From assembly GCA_027943335.1 (NCBI GenBank), contig BSBK01005136.1, forward strand, positions 568,501 to 632,500: DNA of 64,000 bases, given 5' to 3'. This document shows positions 11,854 through 23,200 of the stretch, piece after piece. Made by a program: the position numbers and the translations under genes. Under the pieces are notes generated by a model. The model searched no databases and was not told the DNA's origin. It saw nothing but the letters and a program-made list of their open reading frames with translations. Each line of letters begins with the position of its first letter. Positions within the stretch are counted from its first letter, which is position 1. Source of the DNA: Chamaecyparis obtusa (taxonomy: Eukaryota; Streptophyta; Pinopsida; Cupressales; Cupressaceae).

Positions 11854-14448
11854 TTATGCAAAGGCATGGATGAGATGGGGTAGGTGGGAAACATGGTGGT
11901 AGAAAGTGTTTGGAGGGAATGATGGGAATCGATCATGATAGGGGGATGCTATCAAGATCAAAATTGGCACATGTTGTAAGGAAGATGGATGAAGTTGATG
12001 GGTTTTGGTGGATAGATGCAGATAGGGTAGAGGATTTGTGCTAGGAGATCTTGGATCTTTGGGACCCAAAATAGATTTAGGAGATGGAGGAGAAGACTGA
12101 GTAGCTAGGGGATTAGAAACTTTGGATGCCATTGTGGATATTTCTTTTAGATGCATTAGATCTTTTTGCGTTGGGATCCACATCATCTTTGTTTTAGCTT
12201 TGGTGGGCCTTTGTGGCCATTGGGATGCTTCAGATGTTTATTTTTCTTTGATGGGCCTTTATGGCCATAGGGATGCTTTGGATTGCTTCATTGGTTTTTT
12301 CTTTACTTGAGCATGTTGTTTAAATAGGACATGACAATTGCTTGATTTTTGTGGATATTTCCCTTTATGCATCTTGGATATGGCATCCAAATTGTGAGAA
12401 CCATTGGAAGGAACATGAGGAGATGTGTAGGATGGAGGAAATATGGATGGAGAGATGGAAGGAGATTGGTAGATAGGATATTTGGGAATGTGCCTTTGTT
12501 GATCCTGACTAGGGATGCTTGGATTTTGGATGAAGGACTGAGTAGGATAAGATGGGGGATGATATTTTGGGATATAAGGGCCCAAAATGAATTTGGTATG
12601 TGGAGGATATGTGCTGGTAGATTTTGGGACATAGGGACCCAAAATGGATTTGGAGGATAAAAGAGGAAAGTGATAGGTTGTCCTTGTTTGTAACGATGGA
12701 GGAGGAGGAATGGTGTTGTATGCTTTGGAGGAATGATGAGGAGATGTGATGGTGTTTTTGGATAGATTCTTCAATTTAGCTTTAGTTGTACCAACATTTC
12801 TAGAGGAAGTGCCTTCTTTTGATGTGTGACCAATGCCACATAAATTTGGATGTTTCTTGTCTTGGATAGGCTCCATATTTCCTTGTTCATGGATGCCTAG
12901 GCCTTTGCCTTGATAATTCCATTTCTTGAGCATTTTATCCAAACAAGGATATTTCTAATATGGGGAATATGATAAACATCTAGTTTCTAGTTCCCTGATG
13001 GAAGATATGGAACTTGTTGCTTCTGCTTCAAGTGGGCTACCTCTAACAAATGTAAGTGGACCAAGAGGATAGAGTGATGGCAGTGTGATAGTTTGGATTG
13101 GAGAATCCTCAAGTATAGAGGATAGGATGATGGGATCTTGATTGGGATTAGGGGATGGTAATGAATCTTCAGATGGAGGAATTATAGGATTTTGGATTGG
13201 GGGTGATGGAAGCAATAGAACATGTGATGGGGGAAGTGAAGGGATTAGATCTTAACATGGTAGGATTTGTGTGGATAGAGTGATGGGGGATGTATGGATG
13301 GATTCTTCAGAGGGGGTGGATGGAAGGATGGGAGATTCTATAGTTGTGATGTTTGGAAGAAGGAAGAACTCTTCAGATGGTATGGATGAAAGGATGGAAG
13401 ATTTTGTAGCTGTGATGGTAGGAAGAGGGATGAAATCATGAGGGTTATTAGATATGCTTTGGATGATGCTAGGAGGAGGTGATGTTGGTGGGGATTGGAT
13501 GGAGAGTTTAGATGGAAGTGACTCAATGATTCTAGGAGATGGAAGAGGATCAATGTATGAAAGATAGATGATAGATGGGAGCAATGGGTGGGCCTCATCA
13601 ATGATGGCTTTAGATGAAGTTTTGAGATGGCTTGGCTCTTCAACTTTAGGAGTGGGATTTGTTGTTGGCTTCCTTGTGAAACTCCTTGGAGACTTTCATG
13701 GTGAAAATGGATTAGAAGATGGAGGAGATGGAGAGCTAGGATAGTCCTCACATGATGATGGGGTGGAAGATGGTGAACCTATTTGAGGGGATGATGGTGG
13801 TGATGAGGAGTTTGAGGATGGTGGGATTAGATAGTTCACATAGGTAGGTTCAAAGGAAACTTGCAAACTTTAGGGACTTTTTGGTGAGGTAGGAATGATG
13901 GATTGAGGTACATGATATGAAGTAGATTGAAGGGTGCATTCTTTTTGTGTGAGGGGATTTATGAAAACATGGGTTTGACTGGAAGATGGTGGGTTGAGAT
14001 AGGATGGTGGATTGGGGAAAAGGATTGGAAGACTCAGATTCTAGATTTAAGAGTGATTTGGAGGATGAGTGGATGGAGCTTTTAGATAAGGGAAGTAGCA
14101 TGAAGTGTTTCTATGGGATGGTGGTGATTGGGATATGACCATAGCAAAAGATGGAGGTATGAAGGATGTATATGGAAGATGTGTAGGTTTAAGATAGGAA
14201 GATCATGTGGATGGATAGGATAATGGATTTCCCTTGCCAAGGACATGAAAGGGAGTGCTAGTGGATAATTTTGAAGGCATGATAGGATATTTTGGAGGAA
14301 TGATTGGATGCTAGGGGATTTTTGGAGAAAACTTCCTAAGATTTTCAAAATATGCATCATGATCTACAAGGATTTCATCATTTTTGGGATAGGATGGATT
14401 GAGGGGAGAGACATAATAACCAAACTCATCATAATAGTTTTGAGACAT
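11854..14448 (-). pseudogene. L1 ORF: Pro/Ser-rich protein with G-patch-like motif
   Basis: This is a decayed reading frame of about 865 codons. The likely start at 14448 reads MSQNYYDEFGYYVSPLNPSY. Open segments at 13252-13584, 12955-13215, 12259-12942 and 11854-12186 all lie in the same frame, which argues for one original ORF. The body is proline/serine-rich and low in complexity. At about 12823-12942 the reading LKKWNYQGKGLGIHEQGN followed by MEPI fits a G-patch (glycine-rich RNA-binding motif), which is known in some plant Gypsy gag-pro regions. A short motif ILGP(Y/K)(V/I/D)P(K/R) occurs three times, at about 12045-12075, 12570-12600 and 12620-12650. No protease, RT or integrase is seen. 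A gag-like or accessory RNA-binding role is inference. The low-complexity bias means some segments could be chance frames. Confidence 0.55.
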
Positions 14449-16785
14449 AATGACTTGCGGATGAGTTGGATATGAATGAAGGATGAAGATGGATTGGAAG
14501 ACTAAGACTCAGATTAGAAGAAGATTGACTCTAGAGGAAGATAGACAAGGGGATGAGGGATGAACCAAGATGACTTTGCTAACCTAAGATAGGAGGAAAG
14601 GATGACAAGAATGGATTGAATATGATTGGAAGACCATGATTTGAGATTCTAAAAGCTTTGGACATTTTCTAGATTTTGGGAGGATTTGGACTGACATGGC
14701 TATTCTAAGTATCTTGAACCAAGTTGTAGATTAGTTTGATGTTTTTCCAATGGCAAAGGATAGATTTCTACAAATATTTTTGGAAAATAAATCTCCACAA
14801 GGGACAAAGCAACCTTGTGGGATACAAACAAGATAATTGACTATGATTCTGAAAAAGCTTTGAAAAGTGTATGTTCCAACAAGTGTTTTCACAGAGTTTT
14901 AACTATCAAGCAATTCAAGTAGATCTACCTAAGGAAGGTGAGTATCAAAATCCTTGCCCACAACTTGGTACCCCCTAGAAGGGAATACAAATGGTGAGTA
15001 ATCTTGAGGGGACCCAATAAACCCCTTGGAATTGGTCCTTGCACAAGGATTTTGATACTTTTAGATGTAGATAGGGTAGCTTCTATTTTATCAGGTTTTT
15101 AATAGTTCCATGGAGTCTCCATACCCATTTATGCTGACCGCCCATGACTCACTTAAGAGCCTAGCCAAAAATGTTGGGGGAGGAATATTTACCATCCCCA
15201 GTCACTGTATTTGGCATGAACACCCGTTGATTAGGAGATATAAGTGAGTACTTTTTTCCTTCACTTTATTTATATACTAGCCAAGGGGGATACAAGTTTG
15301 AGGTCATTCTCCAAGGAGGAAGCACTTTTCTCCCCAGACAGGCCTTGCTAAAAGTAAAACAAGTGAACTTGTCCAAGTTCAAATGTTCTATGTTGCTTAT
15401 TCTAACAAGGATTTATAGAAAATGTAAAGCTCCTAAATGCACATCAAGCAAGTTGTTCTTTCCCAAATTGAATTAAGTGTGATTTGATTTTGAATAGCTG
15501 AAGACACAAGTGTTTAGGTTTTGATTTGTTCTTTCTCCAAAATACTTTCGAGCATTTGCAGTTGCTTTGACTTGGGCATTCAAGATTGAATTATCATTTT
15601 TGATTTAGAACTTTGAAGTGCTTTGTTTTGACCTTAGGGCATTCAAGATTGGATTTGTGCTTTTTCTTGAATTAAAAAGGAGGGAATAGAGATGCCTTTC
15701 TTTCCCTTAAGTCATTCAAGATTGTGTTGGACTCAAAATAAAAATGACTCTTTTGGACTTTGTTTTTCATTCAAGATTTTGTGTGCTAGTTTGCATGTTT
15801 TAAGCCCAAAAAAGAGATTTCCTAGATTGTTTTGAGGCATGAAAACTTATAAAAATTTGAATATTTTTGCAACAATAGATATATTCACACCAAAAACAAA
15901 GCCTTAGGACCAATTTAGGAAAGTTTAGGAAAGATTGCCAAGATTTTGATTGATTTTTGCTCCTAGTTTGCTTTTGGGATTTTTAACAAGATTTGAAAAC
16001 TTTTGCAAATGAAGTTATTTTTATCTCTTTTTGATGTTCTTGAATTTTATTTTAGGATTTCTTAGGATTGCTTTTCATTTGTTTTTAGAAACTTTGCAAT
16101 GTAGATTTGATTGTTCTTTTTATGCCTTCAAAACAAGGATCATTCCTAGTTTGCATGAATGCATTTCTAAAGTCCTAGTTTGCATGATTGAAGTTCATTT
16201 TAGCAATTTGAAAGACTTTAGGAATGATGTTGATTGATTTTGTACCTGCAAAAAGAACAAGAGTTTAGAATCTGCAAGAAAAATCAAAATTAAAGAACTT
16301 TAAAAAACACCAGTTTACCACTCTCTGGAATGAATGTGTAGATATAGATAACATATGCGCAGGAACAAGTGATACATGAACACTTTTTGAATTTTGCACA
16401 TATGCACACCAACAGAGTATGCATGCGCAACTACACCTATTCAACCAAAATGCTTTTAAAATGCAATTTTTTTACAAAATACATATGTGGAGCTCTATTT
16501 GACATATGTGTAGCAATTTTGAACATATGTGCAGCAAATCAGGACATATGCATAGCAAATTAGGACATATGCACAATAAATTAGGACATATGCACAATTT
16601 AATTAACAAATGCCCAATTTTAGTGGATAAATGTGTAGATTTACAAATTTTTGTACAAATGCGTAGTTGTGGATAACAAATGCACAAATTTGATCGAGAG
16701 TGAAATATTACAACCCAAATTTTTGAGAAAAAGAAGAGAAAAATGGTAAAGAGAAGTTGATTTCAAAGTAGATGATCAGGACAGG
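14449..16785 (-). other. L1 leader between primer binding site and ORF
   Basis: This non-coding 2.3-kb leader is AT-rich. Around 15570-15800 the motif CATTCAAGATTG recurs at roughly 60-100-bp spacing. A 21-bp minisatellite lies at 16523-16606 in a wider zone (16340-16690) of degenerate ACATATGTGCAG-like repeats. No gene is supported. Confidence 0.6.
16523..16606. repeat. 21-bp minisatellite in L1 leader
   Basis: Three well-matched units of 21 bp (ACATATGTGCAGCAAATCAG plus G) are followed by a fourth diverged unit. Further degenerate copies extend on both sides. Confidence 0.75.
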
Positions 16786-16804
16786 GGTCCCACCAGGCGT
16801 GCCA
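16786..16804 (-). other. L1 primer binding site
   Basis: The minus strand reads TGGCACGCCTGGTGGGACC, three bases inside the LTR end CGAACACA. Its position and TGG start fit a tRNA primer binding site of a plant Gypsy-type element. I cannot name the tRNA with certainty. Confidence 0.75.
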
Positions 16805-16807
16805 AAA

Positions 16808-18025
16808 TGTGTTCGATGCAAACCTAATCTATTTTGAAAGGTGTAGACATGTCAAATATTAGCCTAAACAACATATACCTAACAAAAGAAAATAGTAATT
16901 CACAAAGTCATTCAGATTGAGTTACAATAGATGCACCCATGCACTATTTGATTTTCTCATTTAAAGGAATGTGGGTATGCTCTCAAAGCACTTGGAGCAT
17001 GTTCCTAATGCAAATTTGAGGATTAAGTTTCATGAAAACTCCATATATGGCACAATATTGGGTAGAACACCCAAAATTGCCCCTAAGGCTTCAAGAACTC
17101 AAGATTATGCAACTAGTATGATTAAGTAAATTTTTAAACCCAAAATAGATGTGATGTGATGCATAAACAAAAATCAAACTAAGTTAATCCTTTAGATCTA
17201 TGCTAAGATGTGAGCTAAAAATACTTGAAAATGATTAAAACTAGAATGATTATGTTAAATCTAGAGCTAAATTAGCATGATAACAATGCTTGAAATAAAA
17301 GGTGAATGGGTAAATTGCTCTTAGAAATGAAGAGTATTTATAGGATTTTGGAAAGGGTTGGGTTAGGAGGTCGAGTCAGGGTTTGAGGTAAGGTTAGGGT
17401 TAAGGTCAAAGATAAGGATTGACTTCCTCTAGAAGAGTCTAGGCTTTCGATGAGGATGAAGACTTTCTAGAAGGGTCTAGGATTTTCTAGGGATAAATAG
17501 GAATTTAGGACATAAATAAAGGTTTATTTATCTCAAAGACTTTAATGAATTTTGAGGCTCATTAGGGTTAGGGTTTGACTAGGAGTCAAAGGAGACTTAG
17601 ATTAGCTTAGGGAAAGTAGGTAATTTCCCCTAAATGGGTTTAGAGAAGGATTAGGAAAGTTCTAGAAGAGTCTAGAGTTTTCCTAGGGTAATTTAGGGAT
17701 TGAGGATTAATATTTAATCTTAATTAAATATTTTGAGTTGGGATTAGGGTTAGAAAATGATGGGATTAGCCTTTAATTGAAATTAAAGAGGGATTAGAAG
17801 ATTCTAGAAGAGGTTAGTGGTCTTTAGGATATTTGGCAAGGTTTTGGGCAAAAAATAAATAAATTATTTATTTTGGGATTTTTGGTCAATTTATTAATTA
17901 AAATAATTAATAAATAGGGAAATAATGTTTAAATAAGATTTAAACATTTTTGAGAGGGATTTCTTAATTAAATATTTTAAATTAAGGTAAAGGGATTTAA
18001 TGACATAAAAATAAATAAATTAATT
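16808..18025 (-). repeat. L1 5' LTR, inner copy (truncated)
   Basis: The left edge starts TGTGTTCGATG. It matches 2017-2470 plus 8604-9460 but stops near TTAATT at 18025, lacking about the last 95 bp of the unit before the second copy begins. Confidence 0.85.
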
Positions 18026-19297
18026 CAAACATTAGCCTAAACAACATATACCTAACAAAAGAAAATAGTAATTCACAAAGTCATTTAGATTGAGCTAAAA
18101 TAGATGCGCCCATGCACTGTTTGATTTGCTCATTTAAATGAATGTGGGTATGCTCTCAAAGCACCTGAAGCATGTTCCTAATGCAGATTTGAGGATTAAG
18201 TTTCATGAAAACCCCATATATGGCACAATATTGGGTAGAACACCCAAAATTACCCCTAAGGCTTCAAGAACTCAAGATTATGCAACTAGTATGATTAAGT
18301 AGATTTTTAAACCCAAAATAGATGTGATATGATGCATAAACAAGAATCAAACTAAGTTAATCCATTAGTTCTATGCTAAGATGTGAGCTAAAAATACTTG
18401 AAAATGATTAAAACTAGAATGATTATGTTAAATCTAGAGCTAAATTAGCATGATAACAATGCTTGAAATAAAAGGTGAATGGGTAAATTGCTCTTAGAAA
18501 TGAAGAGTATTTATAGGATTTTGGAAAGGGTTGGGTTAGGAGGTTGAGTCAAGGTTTGGGGTAAGGTTAGGGTTAGGGTTAAGGTCAAAGATAAGGATTG
18601 ACTTCCTCTAGAAGAGTCTAGGCTTTGGATGAGGATGAAGACTTGTTAAAAGGGTCTAGGATTTTCTAGGGATAAATAGGAATTTAGGAGATAAATAAAG
18701 GTTTATTTATCTCAAAGGCTTTAATGAATTTTCAGGCTCATTAGGGTTAGGGTTTGACTAGGAGTCAAAGGAGACTTAGATTAGCTTAGGGAAAGTAGGT
18801 AGTTTCCCCTAAATGGGTTTAGGGAAGGATTAGGAAAGTTCTAGAAGAGTCTAGAGTTTTCCTAGTGTAATTTAGGGATTGAGGATTAATATTTAATCTT
18901 AAGTAAATATTTTGAGTTGGGATTAGGGTTAGAAAATGATGGGATTAGCCTTTAATTGAAATTAAAGAGGGATTAGAAGATTCTAGAAGAGGTTAGTGGT
19001 CTTTAGGATATTTGGCAAGGTTTTGGGCAAAAAATAAATAAATTATTTATTTTGAGATTTTTGGTGAATTTATTAATTAAAATAATTAATAAATTCAGAA
19101 ACAATGTTTAAATAAGATTTAAACATTTTTTAGAGGGATTTCTTAATTAAATATTTTTAATTAAGGTAACGGGATTTAATGACATAAAAATAAATAAATA
19201 AATTAAATAATTAATTAATTAATAAATGATGATGTCATTAGTGGTTTTTTAAAAAATAAAAATACTTTATTTTCTAAAGGATTTTTAGGTGTCTACA
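18026..19297 (-). repeat. L1 5' LTR, outer copy
   Basis: This is a second near-identical LTR copy that lacks the first 45 bp of the unit. It ends GGTGTCTACA at 19297, followed by target duplication GTATC. With 16808-18025 it forms a partial tandem LTR. Confidence 0.85.
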
Positions 19298-19302
19298 GTA
19301 TC

Positions 19303-20222
19303 AAGAAGAGCTCATAAGTGATGATGATTTCATCAAGACTAATGAATTCAAAAAATTCTTGATTTGGAGGAAGAAATAAGAGGTTTACAACTAGGTGATT
19401 GATGGTGCAAAGCCAAGTAGTAACACCATACAAGTAGTAGCTCCATATGATCCCACTTCAAAAAATATATCTATTGAGGAGGCGAGGAATATGGTTAAAT
19501 TAAGTGGGATGTTGTTAGTTTTGGGGTGGGAATTGACTTCTTCTTTCATAATTGACTAGATAAGGAGACAACCACAGGGTGATTTGTCATATGAAGCCCA
19601 AATTGGGGAGATGATAAGAGCATGCCCATATGATCCAAGATCCCAAACTCTAGAAATGTTGTCTTTGCACCTAAGATGCAAAAGCATTCTCTTGGTAGTG
19701 TTGATGAGAAGATGGATGGAGTTAAGATCATTTGGATAGTGTAGAACACTAGTGATCTTGAGGTTTCAAAGCAAGTGACTCATTTTTCTCACTTGAATGA
19801 GGCCAAGACTGTACAACTCTCTAATAGGTATGGAAAGTTGTTTGATGAATCCATTCTATTGGCTAAGGATAGAGAAAAGGGGTCTATAAAAATCAAGATG
19901 CTGGAAGATGAGCTTGAGGAGATGAAGATCAAACTTGATGAATCATCCAAGGCCGTCCCTCCTCATATCCTATAAATTGAAGTAGTAGTGCTTCAAATGG
20001 TAAAGGTACCTAATGTGGTATTTGACAAGTCAGATAGAGATAAGCTGGAGGTGGCCCTCAATGCCCTGTCTAACATTTTGCAACTTAAGTTTGAAGTAAT
20101 AAAGGGAAAGATGGAATTATTCCATAATTCATATATAATGTTGCAAAAGACAAGTGAAAATTTAGAAGATGATATGGCTACTTTGGAGCCATTGTTTAGC
20201 ATGTGGTCTAGAAGAGGTGCAA
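19303..20222 (+). pseudogene. H1 element, middle part
   Basis: This continues H1 after L1. At about 19314-19378 DDDFIKTNEFKKFLIW parallels ADDKFVKTRAFF and FLW of H2 (about 36180-36230). At 19775-20227 there are two highly charged segments, for example IKMLEDELEEMKIKLDESSK, which look like a coiled coil, as does the equivalent region of H2 (36535-37070). Stops interrupt the frame. A 4.26-kb insertion starts at 20223, and the frame resumes at 24479 with only the target duplication TGCAA repeated. The function is unknown. Confidence 0.55.
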
Positions 20223-23200
20223 TGTAATACCTCTCCTATGGTGATACTTAGACTTTTCTGATTTGGACATTTTATTATTATTATGGTCAAGACTATACAT
20301 TTACATTTATGTTTTGTGGATGATGACATGATGAATATGCTCATTTATGGTTAGTAATTACATTTTTATGAGATTAGAAAATTATCTATTTTTATATGGA
20401 TCTAACCCAATTATTTGAATCTAACCACTATCATGATGTTTTATGTTTCATGGATGTGTCTGATGTGTTTTTCATGACTCCAGGATGAAGTCGTAGTTAC
20501 TCACTTAGTTGAGGTCCACACGATGTATCGATCCTGGTCATCTGCTTGCATATATCTAATTTGTATCTCCATATGTATATATATGTATCTCTTCTTGGTG
20601 ATGCAGGATTGCAGGTACCGAGTGTCATCTCCACCTAGCTTCAGAGGTCTGAGCGATCCCTCAAAATCCTCAATCATTGTTGTTGTTACGGAGGTATTAC
20701 CAGGTCCAGAGGAAGAAACTTCACCTTTGATCCTTTTATCCTTAGGTGGGAAGTGTCGAGTTAGTCCCTTGTGTGAATGTCTTATGTGGTTTTGTAGTTG
20801 ATGGAATTGTGGATCTTGTAGCTAGTTCTTGCCTTCGTGATATGTTCAATTTTGTTAGTAGATCATGGATGTAGATTATTTTTCATTTGAGGGTATGATT
20901 TAGTAGCGTATCCCATTAGGAGCAATTTTGAGTGCAATTAAATCATGTGGTTTTAATACCCATGATAAGGATTAATGTTATGGTATTTTAATGTCTAAGG
21001 AAATATTAATAAAAAAAAAAAGGTTTTAAATAATAGTGGTAAAATTCTAACCTATGTTAGTGGCTACTTAATATATACATATATATTTTAGAATGAGGAT
21101 TAAGGTATGAATAAACAATATAGTTGATAATAATGTTATTCTAATGTTTAACATTAATAATAATGTACCTTATTTATGGTATTATTTTATAATACTAAAT
21201 AATGACAAAGAGTCTATAGCAATAAAAATAATAATATGTTTTATAATAATAATATTTATAATAATAATAATATATGTACACATAGGCATATGGGTGCACA
21301 CATATGCATATGCATACATATATTTATATATAATTATTACCATGTAATTATTTATTATATTAATAAATAATTAGATCAATTAGTAGTATGGTAAATAGGA
21401 TTATCCTATTACCATAGTTAAATAATTTAATAAATTGTTTTAAGATTATAATATTTATTTTAATATCCTTAAATTCAGGGACTTAGATTATAGTTTATTT
21501 ATTCCTTTATGGGAATGAGTTTTCAAAACCATCTCATTAACGGATGGATAGTTGAGATGGTTGCACTGGTTGGATTACCTGTGCAACCTCCTCCTCCATC
21601 CTATTTACAAGAAAGATTTCCTATGTAAAAGGAGTTGGGAGAAGAGTTGATTGGGGGAAGAGGATTATTATTTTTATTGTAGAAAATTTATCTTGTGAGT
21701 TTGGAATTTAAATTGTTACGGGTAGAGGCTGGAAGATTGCAAGCAAAGGGATTCAAAGGAGTGTTGGAAACATTGGAGAGGGTTTGATCTTCCTTCTTCT
21801 CCAACTGGTCTTCGTAGGACTCCAGGTTGGAATCCATCCTGAGAAGTAGATTTATTTTGTAGCATGAATGTAAAATCTAGATTTCTTGAAAAGTTTCTGT
21901 ATATTGTACTATGGTTGCAAAATATATATATGCATTATTGTAGTATTATTATCTTGTGTATATGAATGATCTATTAATCGATGAGATTATGATTGTTTAC
22001 CTTTTTGTTTAGAATTGAAAACTATATATATATATGTTTTATTTTCTATGTATTTGAAATGTGTTTGTGGAAAGTTATTTTACGAATGTTTGTATGTTCA
22101 CTATGGTGAAACCTCCCTGGGAGGGTAGAAGTGGTTTTGATCTTGTAGGATAGTGTATTTTATTGTCATTGGATGTATTATGAATGCTTCCAGATTTTAG
22201 AACTTTTGTTGCAACCTTACTGTTTCATGTCTATTTATGTGCCACCTTTCTTTTCCCAGATCTAGAATATATTTGTTAGATAGATAGGAGGATTGATGGG
22301 CCATTTCTAAAAGGAAACTAGGAGAGCTCAAATGGGTCATGCTCATATTAGGCAACCTTAGTCCCCATAATGCCCAGTTTTACCTGCAAGACAAAGTTGA
22401 CAGTCGTTCTCTGCAGTTCCAGTCGGCTCAGTGTGTTAACCGAGTTAGGTCGGTAATGTGTCAACCGAGTTAGGTTGGTAATGTGTTAACCAAGTTAGGT
22501 TGGTAATGTGTCAACCGAGTTAGGTCGGTAATGTGTTAACCGAGTTAGGTCGGTAATGTGTCAACTGAGTTAGGTCAGTAATGTGTCAACCGAGCTAGGT
22601 CGGTAGTGTGTTAACCGAGCTAGGTCGGTAGTGTGCTAATCAAGTCAGGTCAGTTTAGTGTTAACCGGGCCAGGTCGGTAGTGTGTCAACTGAGCAATAC
22701 TATGTCAACCGACCAGTCCAGTATAAATTGATAGAGCTAGTATAAACCAAGGAAAATAGGATTCAGACTTTATACAATGATAAGTTTATGTACTTTAATT
22801 TCTTATACTTTAAGTTATACTTGTATAAAGGGATTGGGTACCCTTTGAATCCATTGGAATAGGTTTCAGGTTCCTAGGAGTTAAGTTGTAACTTTTAAAT
22901 TTTAGATTTTTAATTAAATCAGACTTAGTCAATTTTCAGGATTAGCCAAGTGTTAGGTTTAGAAAGAAATTTTGTATAAACCTGAAGATTGTTCATTCCT
23001 TGTTTAGTGGAGATTATTTTCAGTTCATTTAGATGCCTTTATTGAGATAGAATGTTTTTAAGGAGCAGTTTAGGGTTTAGAGTCTTCTAAGAGGATCAAG
23101 ACATTCTAAACATTCTTAACGTACCTAATTTCTCTAAACATACATAACTATCCTATTATTTTCAATTCTTTGTAGTAGTTCTCAAATGTATTTATAATAT

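Larger units (their letters stand above)
2017..19297 (-). mobile_element. L1: non-autonomous LTR retrotransposon with G-patch-like ORF
   Basis: The boundaries are supported by a 5-bp target duplication GTATC (2012-2016 and 19298-19302) and by TG..CA ends. Orientation is minus. A primer binding site lies just inside the right-hand LTR at 16786-16804, and a polypurine tract lies just inside the left-hand LTR at 9461-9474. The left LTR is split by Copia-1 (2471-8598), and the right LTR carries a partial tandem duplication. Without Copia-1 the element is about 11.1 kb. The internal region codes only for a decayed proline/serine-rich protein, with no pol domain visible, so it must have been mobilised in trans. 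It sits inside element H1. Confidence 0.8.

Noticed and set aside
12122..12660. Plus-strand open frames opposite the L1 ORF
   Set aside because: The element is minus by PBS and PPT, and these frames mirror the low-complexity antisense text.
8720..18930. Repeated TTAGGG/TTTAGGG-like runs, which could suggest telomeric sequence
   Set aside because: Only two or three units at a time, always at the same positions in each L1 LTR copy; they are LTR sequence.
20523..20801. Open frame of 92 codons in the giant LTR-like element
   Set aside because: No motif, no homologous copy in the window, and it lies in non-coding LTR-type sequence.
22433..22694. Regular 25-bp repeats resembling a CRISPR array
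   Set aside because: Units are contiguous with no unique spacers, and the context is a plant retroelement.
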